NCBI GenBank assembly: GCA_027574665.1 | Contig: CM050676.1 | Location: 3,338,157 to 3,402,156, forward strand | From: Rhynochetos jubatus | Lineage: Eukaryota; Chordata; Aves; Eurypygiformes; Rhynochetidae | DNA: 64,000 bases | Direction of reading: 5' to 3' | Part shown: positions 18,401 through 41,510 of the stretch, piece after piece | Numbering within the stretch: position 1 is the first letter of the stretch | Layout of the letters: the number at the start of each line of letters is the position of its first letter | Position numbers and translations under genes: made by a program | The notes under the pieces: model-generated | What the model saw: the letters and a program-made list of their open reading frames with translations, nothing else | Databases searched by the model: none | What the model was told of the DNA's origin: nothing

Positions 18401-18533
18401 GCCCTTCGCCCCCGCCCTGGTGGAGTATCCGGAGGATGTCCCCGTGGAGATGGCCAAGTGGGAAGGTTGCATCACCATGGGGGGCACACACCGGGTACCC
18501 ACCGCTGCCCCGCAGCTCTGCAGCCAGCGCTGA
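15413..18533 (+). CDS. PLIN5: Perilipin-5-type lipid-droplet protein
   Basis: A lipid-droplet coat protein of the perilipin (PAT) family, 426 aa. Coding exons: 15413-15460, 15541-15736, 16164-16246, 16332-16563, 17072-17253, 17352-17465, 18108-18533 (1281 nt, phases consistent). The start of the PAT region reads [19 protein letters not shown], as in PLIN5. From residue ~35 to the end of the third coding exon it becomes PLIN3-like and is identical to the neighbouring gene (see findings). Then follow the 11-mer amphipathic stretch ([20 protein letters not shown]), the SYFVRLGSL-type motif as [19 protein letters not shown], and a C-terminal helical bundle ending [19 protein letters not shown], which resembles mammalian PLIN5. 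After that the tail is short and unlike human PLIN5 (463 aa). Position next to LRG1 supports PLIN5. The first acceptor of the fifth coding exon has a second in-frame AG 6 nt downstream. Confidence 0.85.
15595..16237 (+). repeat. PLIN5 copy of a ~643-bp tract shared with PLIN3
   Basis: This segment covers the last 142 bp of the second coding exon, the whole following intron, and most of the third coding exon. It matches 20373-21016 with about six substitutions and one base of indel (in a G-run). No difference is seen in the exonic parts. Identity starts abruptly at the GTCTCC of 15595 and stops at the CAGCCC ending at 16237. Confidence 0.95.
15850..16246 (+). repeat. Tandem triplication of a ~150-bp exon unit in PLIN5
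   Basis: The real exon (16164-16246) contains GGCTGGAGAAGCTGGAGGAG. Two decayed relatives precede it, centred at ~15885 (CCTGCGAAGGGCTGGGGGAG) and ~16040 (TGGAAAGGGCTGGAGGAGAA). Their GGGCT landmarks sit at 15886, 16042 and 16193. The linker sequences (TGTGGGGTACCCCAAA, CAGAGCTCTCGCA) repeat as well. The decayed copies have no intact donor sites. Confidence 0.85.
16853..16863 (+). promoter_or_regulatory. MEF2-like A/T core in PLIN5 intron
   Basis: GGTATTTATAG closely resembles the MEF2 consensus, with one mismatch in the flanking pyrimidine, inside GC-rich intron. A related AAAGCAAATATAG lies 20 bp upstream. This is weak motif evidence only. Confidence 0.2.
17500..18060. repeat. ~70-bp minisatellite in the last PLIN5 intron
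   Basis: Tandem units of about 40-70 bp contain CCATGGAGGACACCA and GGGACCAAGGTATGGGG. The best copies lie near 17613, 17683 and 17754. Long open frames here are repeat artefacts. Confidence 0.9.
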
Positions 18534-19790
18534 GCCCCGGCGTCACCAAGCCGGGGGGGCACCCGCCCGCCTGCCCGCAGCAGCAAACCCCAACCTCGCC
18601 AGGGATGAGGTGACGATGGACTCGGTGACCCGGCGTGGGACCCCCTCGTTCGGGAAAGGAGGGGACGGTGGGATGTGGAGGACACAGTGTGTGCCCAGCC
18701 CTGCCCGTCCGGGGTCTGGGGGCTCCCCGCGGTGTCCCCAAGTCTGTGGGGTGTCGGGATTTCTTGTTTTAGTGGCTCCAACACAATTTAAAGAGGAAAA
18801 AATCAACTTTTTGGGCCTTCAAAGGACTCACAGCCCGTACCACCAGCTGCGGCGGAGTCCCCGCGTCGTGCCGAGCTCACTGGGGGGCTCGGCAGGGTGG
18901 GGTGGCCCCACAGGGACGGGGTGCTGGGGTGGGGACAGCGGGATGGGTGCTGGTGGGATGCTGGGATGGAGGGTGCCGGGGTGGCTGGACTGTGAACCGC
19001 GGCCGTGTGGCACTGGACTTCGTCCCAGTTATCACTGGGGCTGGGCGCGGGGTGTCCCCGACATTGCTGCGGCACCAGTGGGGTGGCACCGGGTCCCCCC
19101 AGGACTGTCCGTCCTGCCGCCAGCACCCACCGGGACCCCTCTGACCTCCAGTGGGCAAGTCGGGGGGGACACTGGGAGCTGGGGGGTGCCCCCAAGGGGA
19201 GGGTGGGTTTGGGTGGGAGTCAGGGCTTGATCTGTCCCGGAGTGTCACGGTGGGGGGGTCAGTGTCAGCGCAGCCCGGTGTGGGGGATCCGGGCACGGGG
19301 GTGTTGGTGCATCCTGGTCCCGGGAAGGGGATACCGGGTCCCGGGGGGGTCGGTGCGGGCTGGGTCCAGGGGGAATCTGGCCCCGGGGGGGGTCCCTGTC
19401 CTGGAAGAAACGGGTGCAGCCCGGGCCGGGCAGGTCGGTGCAGCCTGGCCCGGGGGATCCGAACCCGGGGGTCCGGTCCTGGGGGTATCAGTGCAGTCCG
19501 GTTCCCGGAGGGGTCGGCACAGCCCGTTACCGGGGATTCCGGGGGCATCGGTGCACCCCAGTCCCGCGGGTTGCGGTCCCGAGGGGGTCCCGGTGCCGGG
19601 GTATCAGTGCAGTTCGGTTCCGGGGGTGGGGGGCAGGTGTCGGTACAGCCCGTTCCCATGGGATACCGCCCCGGGGGTCCCGGCCCCGGGGGTATCAGTA
19701 CAGTCCGGTCCCGGCGGGTCGGTGCATCCCGATGGTCCCGCTCCCGGGAGGGGTCGCTGCAGCCCCCTCCGGCGGGTCGGTGCTCCCGGA
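18534..19790 (+). other. PLIN5-PLIN3 intergenic region
   Basis: It starts with the PLIN5 3' UTR. No canonical AATAAA was found; the A-rich stretch near 18783-18812 is a possible 3' end. It then holds a degenerate GC-rich repeat at about 19230-19770 built from GGGGGTATCAGTGCAGTCCGG-like pieces. No gene is seen. Confidence 0.5.
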
Positions 19791-19913
19791 CCGCCCCGGG
19801 CCGGCCCCGGCGGGGCGGGTCCCGGTCACATGCGCTCGGGGCCGGGCTCCGGGACTACAAAGGCTGGTGGGGCGGGACCGGACCGAACTCAGAGCGTGGC
19901 GTCGTCCCCCGAG
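19790..19913 (+). promoter_or_regulatory. PLIN3: Promoter and noncoding exon 1 of the PLIN3-type gene
   Basis: A CpG-rich block contains GGGGCGGG (SP1-type) boxes and TCACATG. It ends in a good donor, GAG|GTGAGC, at 19914. The next acceptor (CCCCCCCAG) immediately precedes the ATG at 20086. The transcription start is not resolved. Confidence 0.6.
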
Positions 19914-20085
19914 GTGAGCCCGGCCCCGGTGGGTGTCTGGGACCCCCCCTGTCCTGGGAGACCCTAACCCGGTAGGGGGTCCCCTCGCTGGGGTGGGCGG
20001 TAACTTGGGGTTTCCCCATCGTGGGGGTGAGTGGGGGGCGTCGGGGGGGGTCTGACCCCACTCACGGTTCCCCCCCAGCCCCACC

Positions 20086-22369
20086 ATGGCCAGCAGCGAG
20101 CCCGGGACGGCACAGCCGAAGGCAGAGGAGCAGCAGGTCAGTGGGGGCAAGGGGGGTTGGGGTGGGGGTGTCCAGGGGGGTCCCAGCATGGGAATAGGGC
20201 TCTGGGTGGGCTACCCGTGGATGGGCTTGCTCAGAGTCCCCCAAAGCCATCCTCGGGGGGCTGGGGGCATAGATTTGGGGTTCCCCCACGCGCTCATCCC
20301 GGACCCCTTTGCCCGCAGAGCATCGGGACGCGGGTGGCCAGCCTGCCCCTGGTCAGCTCTGCCTACGGGATGGTCTCCACCGCCTACGCCTCCACCAAGG
20401 AGAGCCACCCCTACGTCAAGTCCGTCTGCGACGCCGCCGAGAAGGGGGTGAAGACGCTGACGGCGGCGGCGGTCAGCGGGGCCCAGCCCATCCTCACCAG
20501 GCTGGAGCCGCAGAGTGAGTGGGGCTGGGGGCGGGGGGAGCACCCCGGGAGTTTTGGGGTGCCCCAAACCCGGCCCTGGCAGAGCTCTCGCAGGGCAGCG
20601 GGGCAGGGGGAACGCATTTTGGTGTTTATTTGTCATTGACCTGGCAACAAATAGGCCTGCGAAGGGCTGGGGGAGAAGCTGGGGGGGGGGGGGGGGGCGG
20701 CACCCCTGGGGTTGTGGGGTACCCCAAAAACTGCCCTTAGCAGAGCTCTCGCAAGGCAGCGGGGTGGCCGAAGCTGCGTTCTCATCTCCAGCTGCCACCG
20801 CCAAAAAATACACCTGGAAAGGGCTGGAGGAGAAGCTGGGGGGGGCAGCACCCCTTGGACTGTGGGGTACCCCAAAGTCTGGCCCCCGCAGCGCTCCCAC
20901 GGGGCAGCAGGTGTTGAAAACGGTCTCTCCTCACCCCTCCAGTCTCCACCGCCAACGACTACGCCTGCAAAGGGCTGGAGAAGCTGGAGGAGAAGCTGCC
21001 CATCCTGCAGCAGCCCACCGAGAAGGTAGTGGGGCGGGGGGCAAACACACTTGAGGTTCCCCCCTCCAGGTGCTGCTTAACTGAGGGTTGTCCCGCCCCG
21101 ACCAGCTCATCTCGGACACCAAGCAGCTGGTGACCAGCACGGTGACGGGGGCCAAGGATGTGCTGACCAGCACGGTGGCTGGGGCCAAGGACGCGGTGAC
21201 CAGCCGGGTGACGGGCGTGATGGACATGACCAAAGGGGCCGTGCAGGGCGGCGTGGAGCTGACCAAGTCGGCGGTGAGCAGCGGTGTCAGCACCGTCATG
21301 GGCTCGACCGTGGGCCAGATGGTGGTGAGCGGGATGGGCTCCGTGCTGGAGAAGTCAGAGGAGCTGGTGGACCATTACCTGCCCATGACGGATGAGGAGC
21401 TGGGTAAGGAGCTGGTCGCAACCCCCTGGAGATGCCCCCTGGGGGTCCCCTTGGCAGGGGTAGAGGGGTAGAGCCTGGGCAGGGCGATGCTGGCTCTACG
21501 TGGGGGCGGGGGAGGCCACCTCAGCAGCTCGTGTCCCACAGCCAAGCTGGCCACAGCCGTGGAGGGCTTCGAGCCGGAGCAGCAGAAGCAGCAGCAGAGC
21601 TACTTTGTGCGCCTGGGCTCCCTCTCGGCCAAGCTGCGGCACCGAGCCCTCCAGCACTCGCTGGGCAAGCTGCAGAGCGCCCGCCGCAGCAGCCAGGACC
21701 TGCTGGCCCAGCTCCAGCGCACCCTCGACCTGGTAGGACCCACCCCCGTGTCCCCCCCGGCGCCACCCTGGGGCTGTGGCCGGCCACCCACGCCAGGCTC
21801 TCCCCTCGTCCCAGGTGGAGCACCTCAAGCAGGGCATGGACCAGAAGCTGCAGGGGGGGCAGGAGAAGCTGCAGCAGATGTGGCTGGAGTGGAGCAAGAA
21901 GCAACCGGGTGGTGGCAAGGACCTGGTGCCACCAGAGGTAGATGGGAGGGTATGGGGGAGGGTCTGGGGTCACCTGGTGACCCCCCCCAGCCCCTCACCA
22001 CCCCATTGTGTCCCCCTGCAACAGCAGGTGGAGTCAGGCACACTGGTCCTGCTGCAGGGCTTGACGCAGCAGCTCCAGAGCTCCTGCCAGCCCTTGGTGT
22101 CCAGCCTCCAGGGCCTCCCCGCCAGCATCCAGGACACGGCGGGGCAGGTCCGGCACAATGTGGAGGAGCTGCGGACATCCCTCGCCTCCGCCACCTCCCT
22201 CCAGGACGTGACGGCCAGCGTGCTGACCCAAGCCCGGGCCCACGCCGCCAGAGCTCGCCAGCTGATGGACGAGCTGGTGGAGCACGTGGCCCACAACACC
22301 CCCCTCACCTGGCTCGTGGGACCCTTCGCCCCCTCGGGCCAGCGCCTGGTGGACCTGGAGATGAAGTAG
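20086..22369 (+). CDS. PLIN3: Perilipin-3-type lipid-droplet protein (TIP47-like)
   Basis: A perilipin of 427 or 428 aa (human PLIN3 434). PLIN3 is an exchangeable coat of nascent lipid droplets. Coding exons: 20086-20136, 20319-20514, 20943-21025, 21106-21403, 21542-21732, 21815-21937, 22028-22369. Features in order: PAT core ([35 protein letters not shown]); 11-mer amphipathic repeats, two units longer than in the PLIN5-type gene ([27 protein letters not shown]); [19 protein letters not shown]; and a C-terminal four-helix region ending [13 protein letters not shown], a PLIN3 hallmark. The last exon has a NAGNAG acceptor (22022-22027) that would add one glutamine. Sequence says PLIN3, but the slot between a PLIN5-type gene and HDGFL2 is where human PLIN4 sits, so a PLIN4 ortholog without its long repeat is possible. 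Confidence 0.85.
20373..21016 (+). repeat. PLIN3 copy of the ~643-bp tract shared with PLIN5
   Basis: This is the partner of 15595-16237, including the same intron and the same three-fold exon-unit array. Upstream (20319-20372) and downstream (from 21017) the two genes differ clearly. Confidence 0.95.
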
Positions 22370-22663
22370 CACCCTCTAGGGTGGGGGTGATGGTGGTGTG
22401 CGTGTCCCCTCCCCCACCCCAAGCCTAGATTGGAGCATCTACTAACCCCAGCCTGGTCCACCTTGCTCCTAACCTTAGTGCCTGCCCAAACAAGGGACCC
22501 CCCCGCCTGCCCTCGGTGCAGCTCTGTCCCCTGTCACCTTGTGCCAGGGGTGTGCCACCACCTGCCTTGGCTCCCCAAGTGCCTCTGAAGCGTCCCCCAT
22601 GTCCCCTTGTCCTTGGTGCCTTTGAGTCCCTGGTCTCGTAGGGCTGGGGGCGGCTCGTGAAGC

Positions 22664-22669
22664 AATAAA
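22664..22669 (+). terminator. PLIN3: Poly(A) signal of the PLIN3-type gene
   Basis: A canonical AATAAA stands 295 bp after the stop, followed by a TG-rich element (CTGCTTAGTTTTGCAGG). Confidence 0.85.
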
Positions 22670-23920
22670 CTGCTTAGTTTTGCAGGGGCCTGACCTCTTT
22701 TTTTTTGGGGGGGGGGGGGGGGGAATACTGGGGCCCTTGGTGGCTGCATCCCACCCCAAGCAGGTGCTCAGGGGCAGGGATGATGTCAGAGCCTGGTGTG
22801 ACATCACCTCAAGCCTGGGGGTGTCCCAAATTCAGCTGGCCACAGCTCCGGCCTCGGTCGCCCCAACGTGGCTATGGTCACCCCAACGTGGCTATGGTCA
22901 CCCCACCTCCGTGCCTCGGCCTCATTCTGTCCCGGTGCTGCCATCTGCGACAATGGGGGCTGCTTTGGGGGGTGGGGGGGGCACAGCCCATCTTTAAACC
23001 ACCCCATCCTGTGGCTGCAGGGTGGTGGCCCCAGGGGGGCTCACACAAGCCCCTTGCTGGGGTGGTGCAGGGCTTAACCAGCCCCCCCCGGGGCACAGTG
23101 ACACGTCCCCACCCCCCTTCCCCAGCACTGGGGTCCGGGTCACACCCAGCCCAAGGATGGGGCTGAGCATGGGGCAGCATCACCCACCTCCCCCCCCCGC
23201 TTCCCGGCAGTTGGGCAAGAGGCTCACGGAGCCTTTTTTTGGGGGGGTGAGGGTTTATTTGGGTTTTGTTTACGGAGGGCTGGAGCATGAAATCAGCCCT
23301 GGAAAGGGAAACCAACCTCTCCCCAGGGCAGAGTTTCGGCAACAGCAGCGGCAGGGCCGGGGCACCCCCCCGCCCCTCTCCTGGCACGAACAGGACTCGC
23401 GCAGTGCCTGGTCGAGCTGGGCACATCTATTGGGCAGGTACAAAAACCTCCGGCGTTTTGCCGAAGAGCGGACGGACAGACGGACCGAGCCACTGCCCGG
23501 CGCAGGGTGCTGCCCGGCGCGCTCCCTCCCTGCCCGACACCGGGGAGGGGAGACCCAATTTGTACTGGTGTTAACCCAAAAGCTGGTGCCCAGCCCCGCT
23601 CCCTCCCCTGGAGCAGAGGGACCCGGCTCCAGCAGCCGGAGAAAAAGTGATGGGGGGGGGGATAGGGGCTTGGAGAAGCCCCCCCGTGCCCAAGGGGGCT
23701 CCCCTGGTCCTGCTGCCCTCACCAGGGCCTGGCCAGGGCACCCGTGGGTGCCTGCTCCTGGCTCGTAGGGTGGGCCAGAGGGAAGGGGGGGACACCCGTG
23801 GGGATTTTTCCAGCCCCAGCCCCGGGCAGGGGGCTGCTCCTGCCCCCCCCCCCCCACCCCCGTCACAGCGATGCCTCAAGAAACAGACACCAGCGCTCCT
23901 TGTGTTTTTCATTAAAAAAC
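22670..23920. other. Intergenic region between PLIN3 and HDGFL2
   Basis: It begins with a T-run and a G-run (22695-22723). A duplicated 18-bp piece (CCCCAACGTGGCTATGGTCA) lies near 22861-22898. A minus-strand AATAAA (TTTATT, 23254-23259) could be a distal HDGFL2 polyadenylation site. No exon of another gene is supported. Confidence 0.5.
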
Positions 23921-23922
23921 CC

Positions 23923-23928
23923 TTTATA
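23923..23928 (-). terminator. HDGFL2: Possible poly(A) signal of HDGFL2 (TATAAA variant)
   Basis: On the minus strand TATAAAGGGTTTTTTAATG lies about 240 nt after the HDGFL2 stop. A GT-rich downstream element (GCGCTGGTGTCTGTTTC) follows it. The variant signal makes this tentative. Confidence 0.45.
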
Positions 23929-24169
23929 GTCATCTCACGGCGGGTGGAATCACAAGAAATCGGGGAAAGGGGAAAAGAAAATCCCAAAACAGAACGGGGG
24001 GGACAAACACAGACACCCAGCACAGCCCCCGCCAGGGCCGGGGCACAGGACAAGACCTAGGACATCCGCTACCGTGTGACTTAGTGAAGGAACTCAAGCG
24101 GGGGGGCAAGGCAGGGGCCGCGCTCCCCTCGCAGCCCCCCGTCTCCTCCTCCGGGCGGGAGCCGCTTCC

Positions 24170-38790
<14,621 letters not shown>

Positions 38791-39350
38791 GCTGGGCAGC
38801 CAGGTTAGTGGCTGCAGGCACAGGGCTGGGCCCTGGGCAGGGGGCGCAGGGGGGTTTGTACCCAGGGCAAGGGCCTGCCCTGCCCCATCCACCGCCAGCC
38901 CCAGGGCGGCGTAAGGAGCCTGCCCGGGCCCTTGCCTGGATTGTACGCCTGGCTTTAACCCAACACGGCTTCTCTGGGGGGGTCATGGAAACGCAAGCGG
39001 CTCGCTGCCCGCGCCAGGCTCAGCGCCCCGTGGAAGCAGCCGGGGTGGCAGCTGGAGCTCCCAGGGCCCGGCAGGAGCCAGGCGGGTACAGAACAGCCAG
39101 GGGAGAGAGTATTTACAGGGCGATTGTGGCCCTGGAGGCAGGTGAGCAGGGACGTACTCCATGATCTTAAAGGCCTTTTCCAATCTAAATGATTCCATGG
39201 AACAGGGGCAGTGTCCCCCGTGTCACCTGCAGCCACTTTGGTGACGAGGGGCAATTCCTCTGGGCTTTGCCAGAGGGAATTCATGAAGTAAGGGGTGTCA
39301 GGGAGCCAGTGGGTCTGGTGGGGATCTGGGTTTCTGCATGTCACCCTGTG
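38791..39350. other. HDGFL2-UBXN6 intergenic, nonrepetitive part
   Basis: I see no gene. The piece GGAGGCAGGTGAGCAGGGAC to TCCATGATCTTAAAGGCCTT, then CAATCTAAATGATTCCATGG, near 39136-39200 resembles the consensus 3' end of a CR1 element in minus orientation (about 50 bp), but it is too short for a firm call. Confidence 0.4.
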
Positions 39351-39354
39351 AGCA

Positions 39355-40530
39355 CTCGTGCATGCCAGGCTGGGCCGTGTCCTGAGCTGGGCCGTATCCT
39401 GAGCTGTGCCACAGCACTGGGCTGGGCCATATCCCAGGCTGTGCCATAGCACTGGGTTGTGCTGTATCCCAGGGATGGGCTGTGCCATATCCCAAGCTGT
39501 GCCATAGCACTGGGCTGTGCCGTATTCCAAGCTTTGTCACAGCACCGGGCTGGGCCGTATCCTGAGCTGTGCCATAGCGCTGGGCTGTGCCACATCCCGA
39601 GCTGTGCCACAGCGCCGGGCTGTGCCGTATCCCAGGGATGGGCTGTGCCACATCCCAAGCTGTGCCATAGCACTGGGCTGTGCTGTATCCCAGGGCCGGG
39701 CTGTGCCATATCCCGGGCTGTGCCATATCCCAAGCTGTGCCATAGCACGGGGCTGTGCTGTATTCCAAGCTTTGTCACAGCACCGGGCTGGGCCATATCC
39801 CGTGCCGTATCCCGAGCTGTGCTACAGTGCTGGGCTGTGCTGTATCCCAGGGCCAGGCTGTGCCATATCCCAGGCTGTGCCATAGCGCTGGGCTGTGCCG
39901 TATCCCAAGCTGTGCCATTGCACTGGGCTGTGCCGTATCCCAGGCTGTGCCATTGCACTGGGCTGTGCCGTATCCCAGGGCCGGGCTGTGCCGTATCCTG
40001 AGCTGTGCCACAGCACGGGGCTGTACCATATCCTGAGCTGTGCCATATCCCAGGGCCGGGCTGTGCCGTATCCTGAGCTGTGCCATAGTACTGGGCAGTG
40101 CTGTATCCCAGGGCCGGGCTGTGCCGTATCCTGAGCTGTGCCACAGCACGGGGCTGTACCATATCCTGAGCTGTGCCATATCCCAGGGCCAGGCTGTGCC
40201 GTATCCTGAGCTGTGCCATAGTACTGGGCAGTGCTGTATCCCAGGGCCGGGCTGTGCCGTATCCTGAGCTGTGCCACAGCACGGGGCTGTACCATATCCT
40301 GAGCTGTGCCATATCCCAGGGCCGGGCTGTACCGTATCCTGAGCTGTGCCATAGCACTGGGCTGTGCCGTATCCTGAGCTGTGCCATAGCGCTGTGCTGT
40401 GCCGTATCCAAGGGCCGGGCTGTGCCGTATCCTGAGCTGCGCCATAGTACTGGGCTGTGCCGTATCCCAGGGCCAGGCTGTGCCGTGTCCCAAGCCGTGC
40501 CGTAGCGCTGCGCTGTGCCGTACACCGGGG
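39355..40530. repeat. Large minisatellite with a 133-bp higher-order unit
   Basis: About 1.2 kb of alternating CTGTGCCATAGCACTGGG and CTGTGCCGTATCCCAGGGCC units. A 133-bp block is repeated almost perfectly (TGCCATAGTACTGGGCAGTG at 40081 and 40214). The array is stop-free over hundreds of codons on both strands, which produces a 503-codon artefactual minus frame. Confidence 0.95.
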
Positions 40531-41390
40531 TGCCTGAGTGCCCACTGGCGATGCAGGCATGGGTCTGGCCTCCACCCACGCGTTCCTGGCTCTCGCTGCT
40601 GCTGTGGTGGCCCAGGCGTTGGTCCCTGTGCCGACGCCGGGCTGTTGGCCGATGTGCTGCCGCTGGAGGTGTGGTGCCAGGGTGCCGTTTCCAGAGCTGC
40701 CACCTGCCCGGGTGAGATCCCCATCGCGTGCTCACCCTGAGAAGGGGCCTTTTCCTTGTTGGTGACTGCCCTGTGCCCCCGTGAGGAGCAGCAGGAGGCA
40801 TCCTGCTGTGGGAACAAACCTCATGAAACCGCCAGACTTGCAGGGGGTGCATTGGTTCCCGGATTTTGAGCCCATCGGTGGATCACAAACCAGCTCTGCG
40901 GGGCGGCAGGGCGGGAAGCAAGGCCCCTGCCTGTTCGGGGGGGCAGGCAGAGGGCTCAGGGCGAGGGAGGGCCCCCCCGGCCCTACCTGTGGGCCCAGGC
41001 AGAGGTAAGAAGATCTTCCCTGGTTTAGCTGGCGGGTCCCGCATCCCAGGTCACATCCGGGCGCCGGGCGAGGCCTCCTCCAGAGCCACAGCGGGCCCGG
41101 GTGAGGCCGGTTCGGTCAGGCCGGGGCTGCTGGTTCCCTCTGGGGGCACAGCGGGGGCGCAGAGCGGGTACGGGGGGTACAGACCTGGGGCCCGTAAGCG
41201 CAGGCCTGGGGACCCTGCGGGCTGCGGAAGCCCGGGGGCCATCGGCGCAGGCCTGGGGGCCGCGGGAGCCTGTGGGTGCAGGCCAGGGGGTCGTGGGCGC
41301 CGGGGGCCGCGCCCGCCCTCACACGCAGCCCCCATATCCCTCCGGCCCTGGAGGACCCTCGAGGCCATAGAGCGGAGGGAGGCTAGAGCG
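40531..41390. other. Region upstream of UBXN6
   Basis: Noncoding, becoming CpG-rich towards 41390. No exon is supported. A ~36-bp GGGCCCGTAAGCGCAGGCCTGGG-like unit is loosely repeated at 41185-41300. Confidence 0.45.
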
Positions 41391-41510
41391 GCGCCACGGC
41401 CCGTGTGCTGGACACGCCCCTTCCGGCGGCGGTGACGGGGGCGGGGCGGAAGCCGGGCGGGACGCGGAGCTCCCGGTTCCAGTGCCGGTCCCGGTCCCGG
41501 TGCCGCCGCC
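41390..41510 (+). promoter_or_regulatory. UBXN6: CpG-rich promoter/5' UTR of UBXN6
   Basis: It holds an ETS-type CCCCTTCCGG (about 41416-41425), GGGGGCGGGGCGGAAG (SP1 plus ETS) and a GC-rich leader up to the ATG with a CCGCCGCC context. The transcription start is not resolved. Confidence 0.6.

Noticed and set aside
20628-20870. Extra coding exons in the PLIN3 intron from the duplicated exon units
   Set aside because: The two copies lack good donors, run into G-runs and are not in a phase that keeps the conserved protein.
23254-23259. Minus-strand AATAAA as the main HDGFL2 poly(A) signal
   Set aside because: It is over 900 nt from the stop; the TATAAA at 23923 with a GT-rich element is nearer, so this is kept only as a possible distal site.
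39341-40852. 503-codon open frame on the minus strand
   Set aside because: It lies in the 39355-40530 minisatellite; the translation is only repeat units and has no start or splice context.
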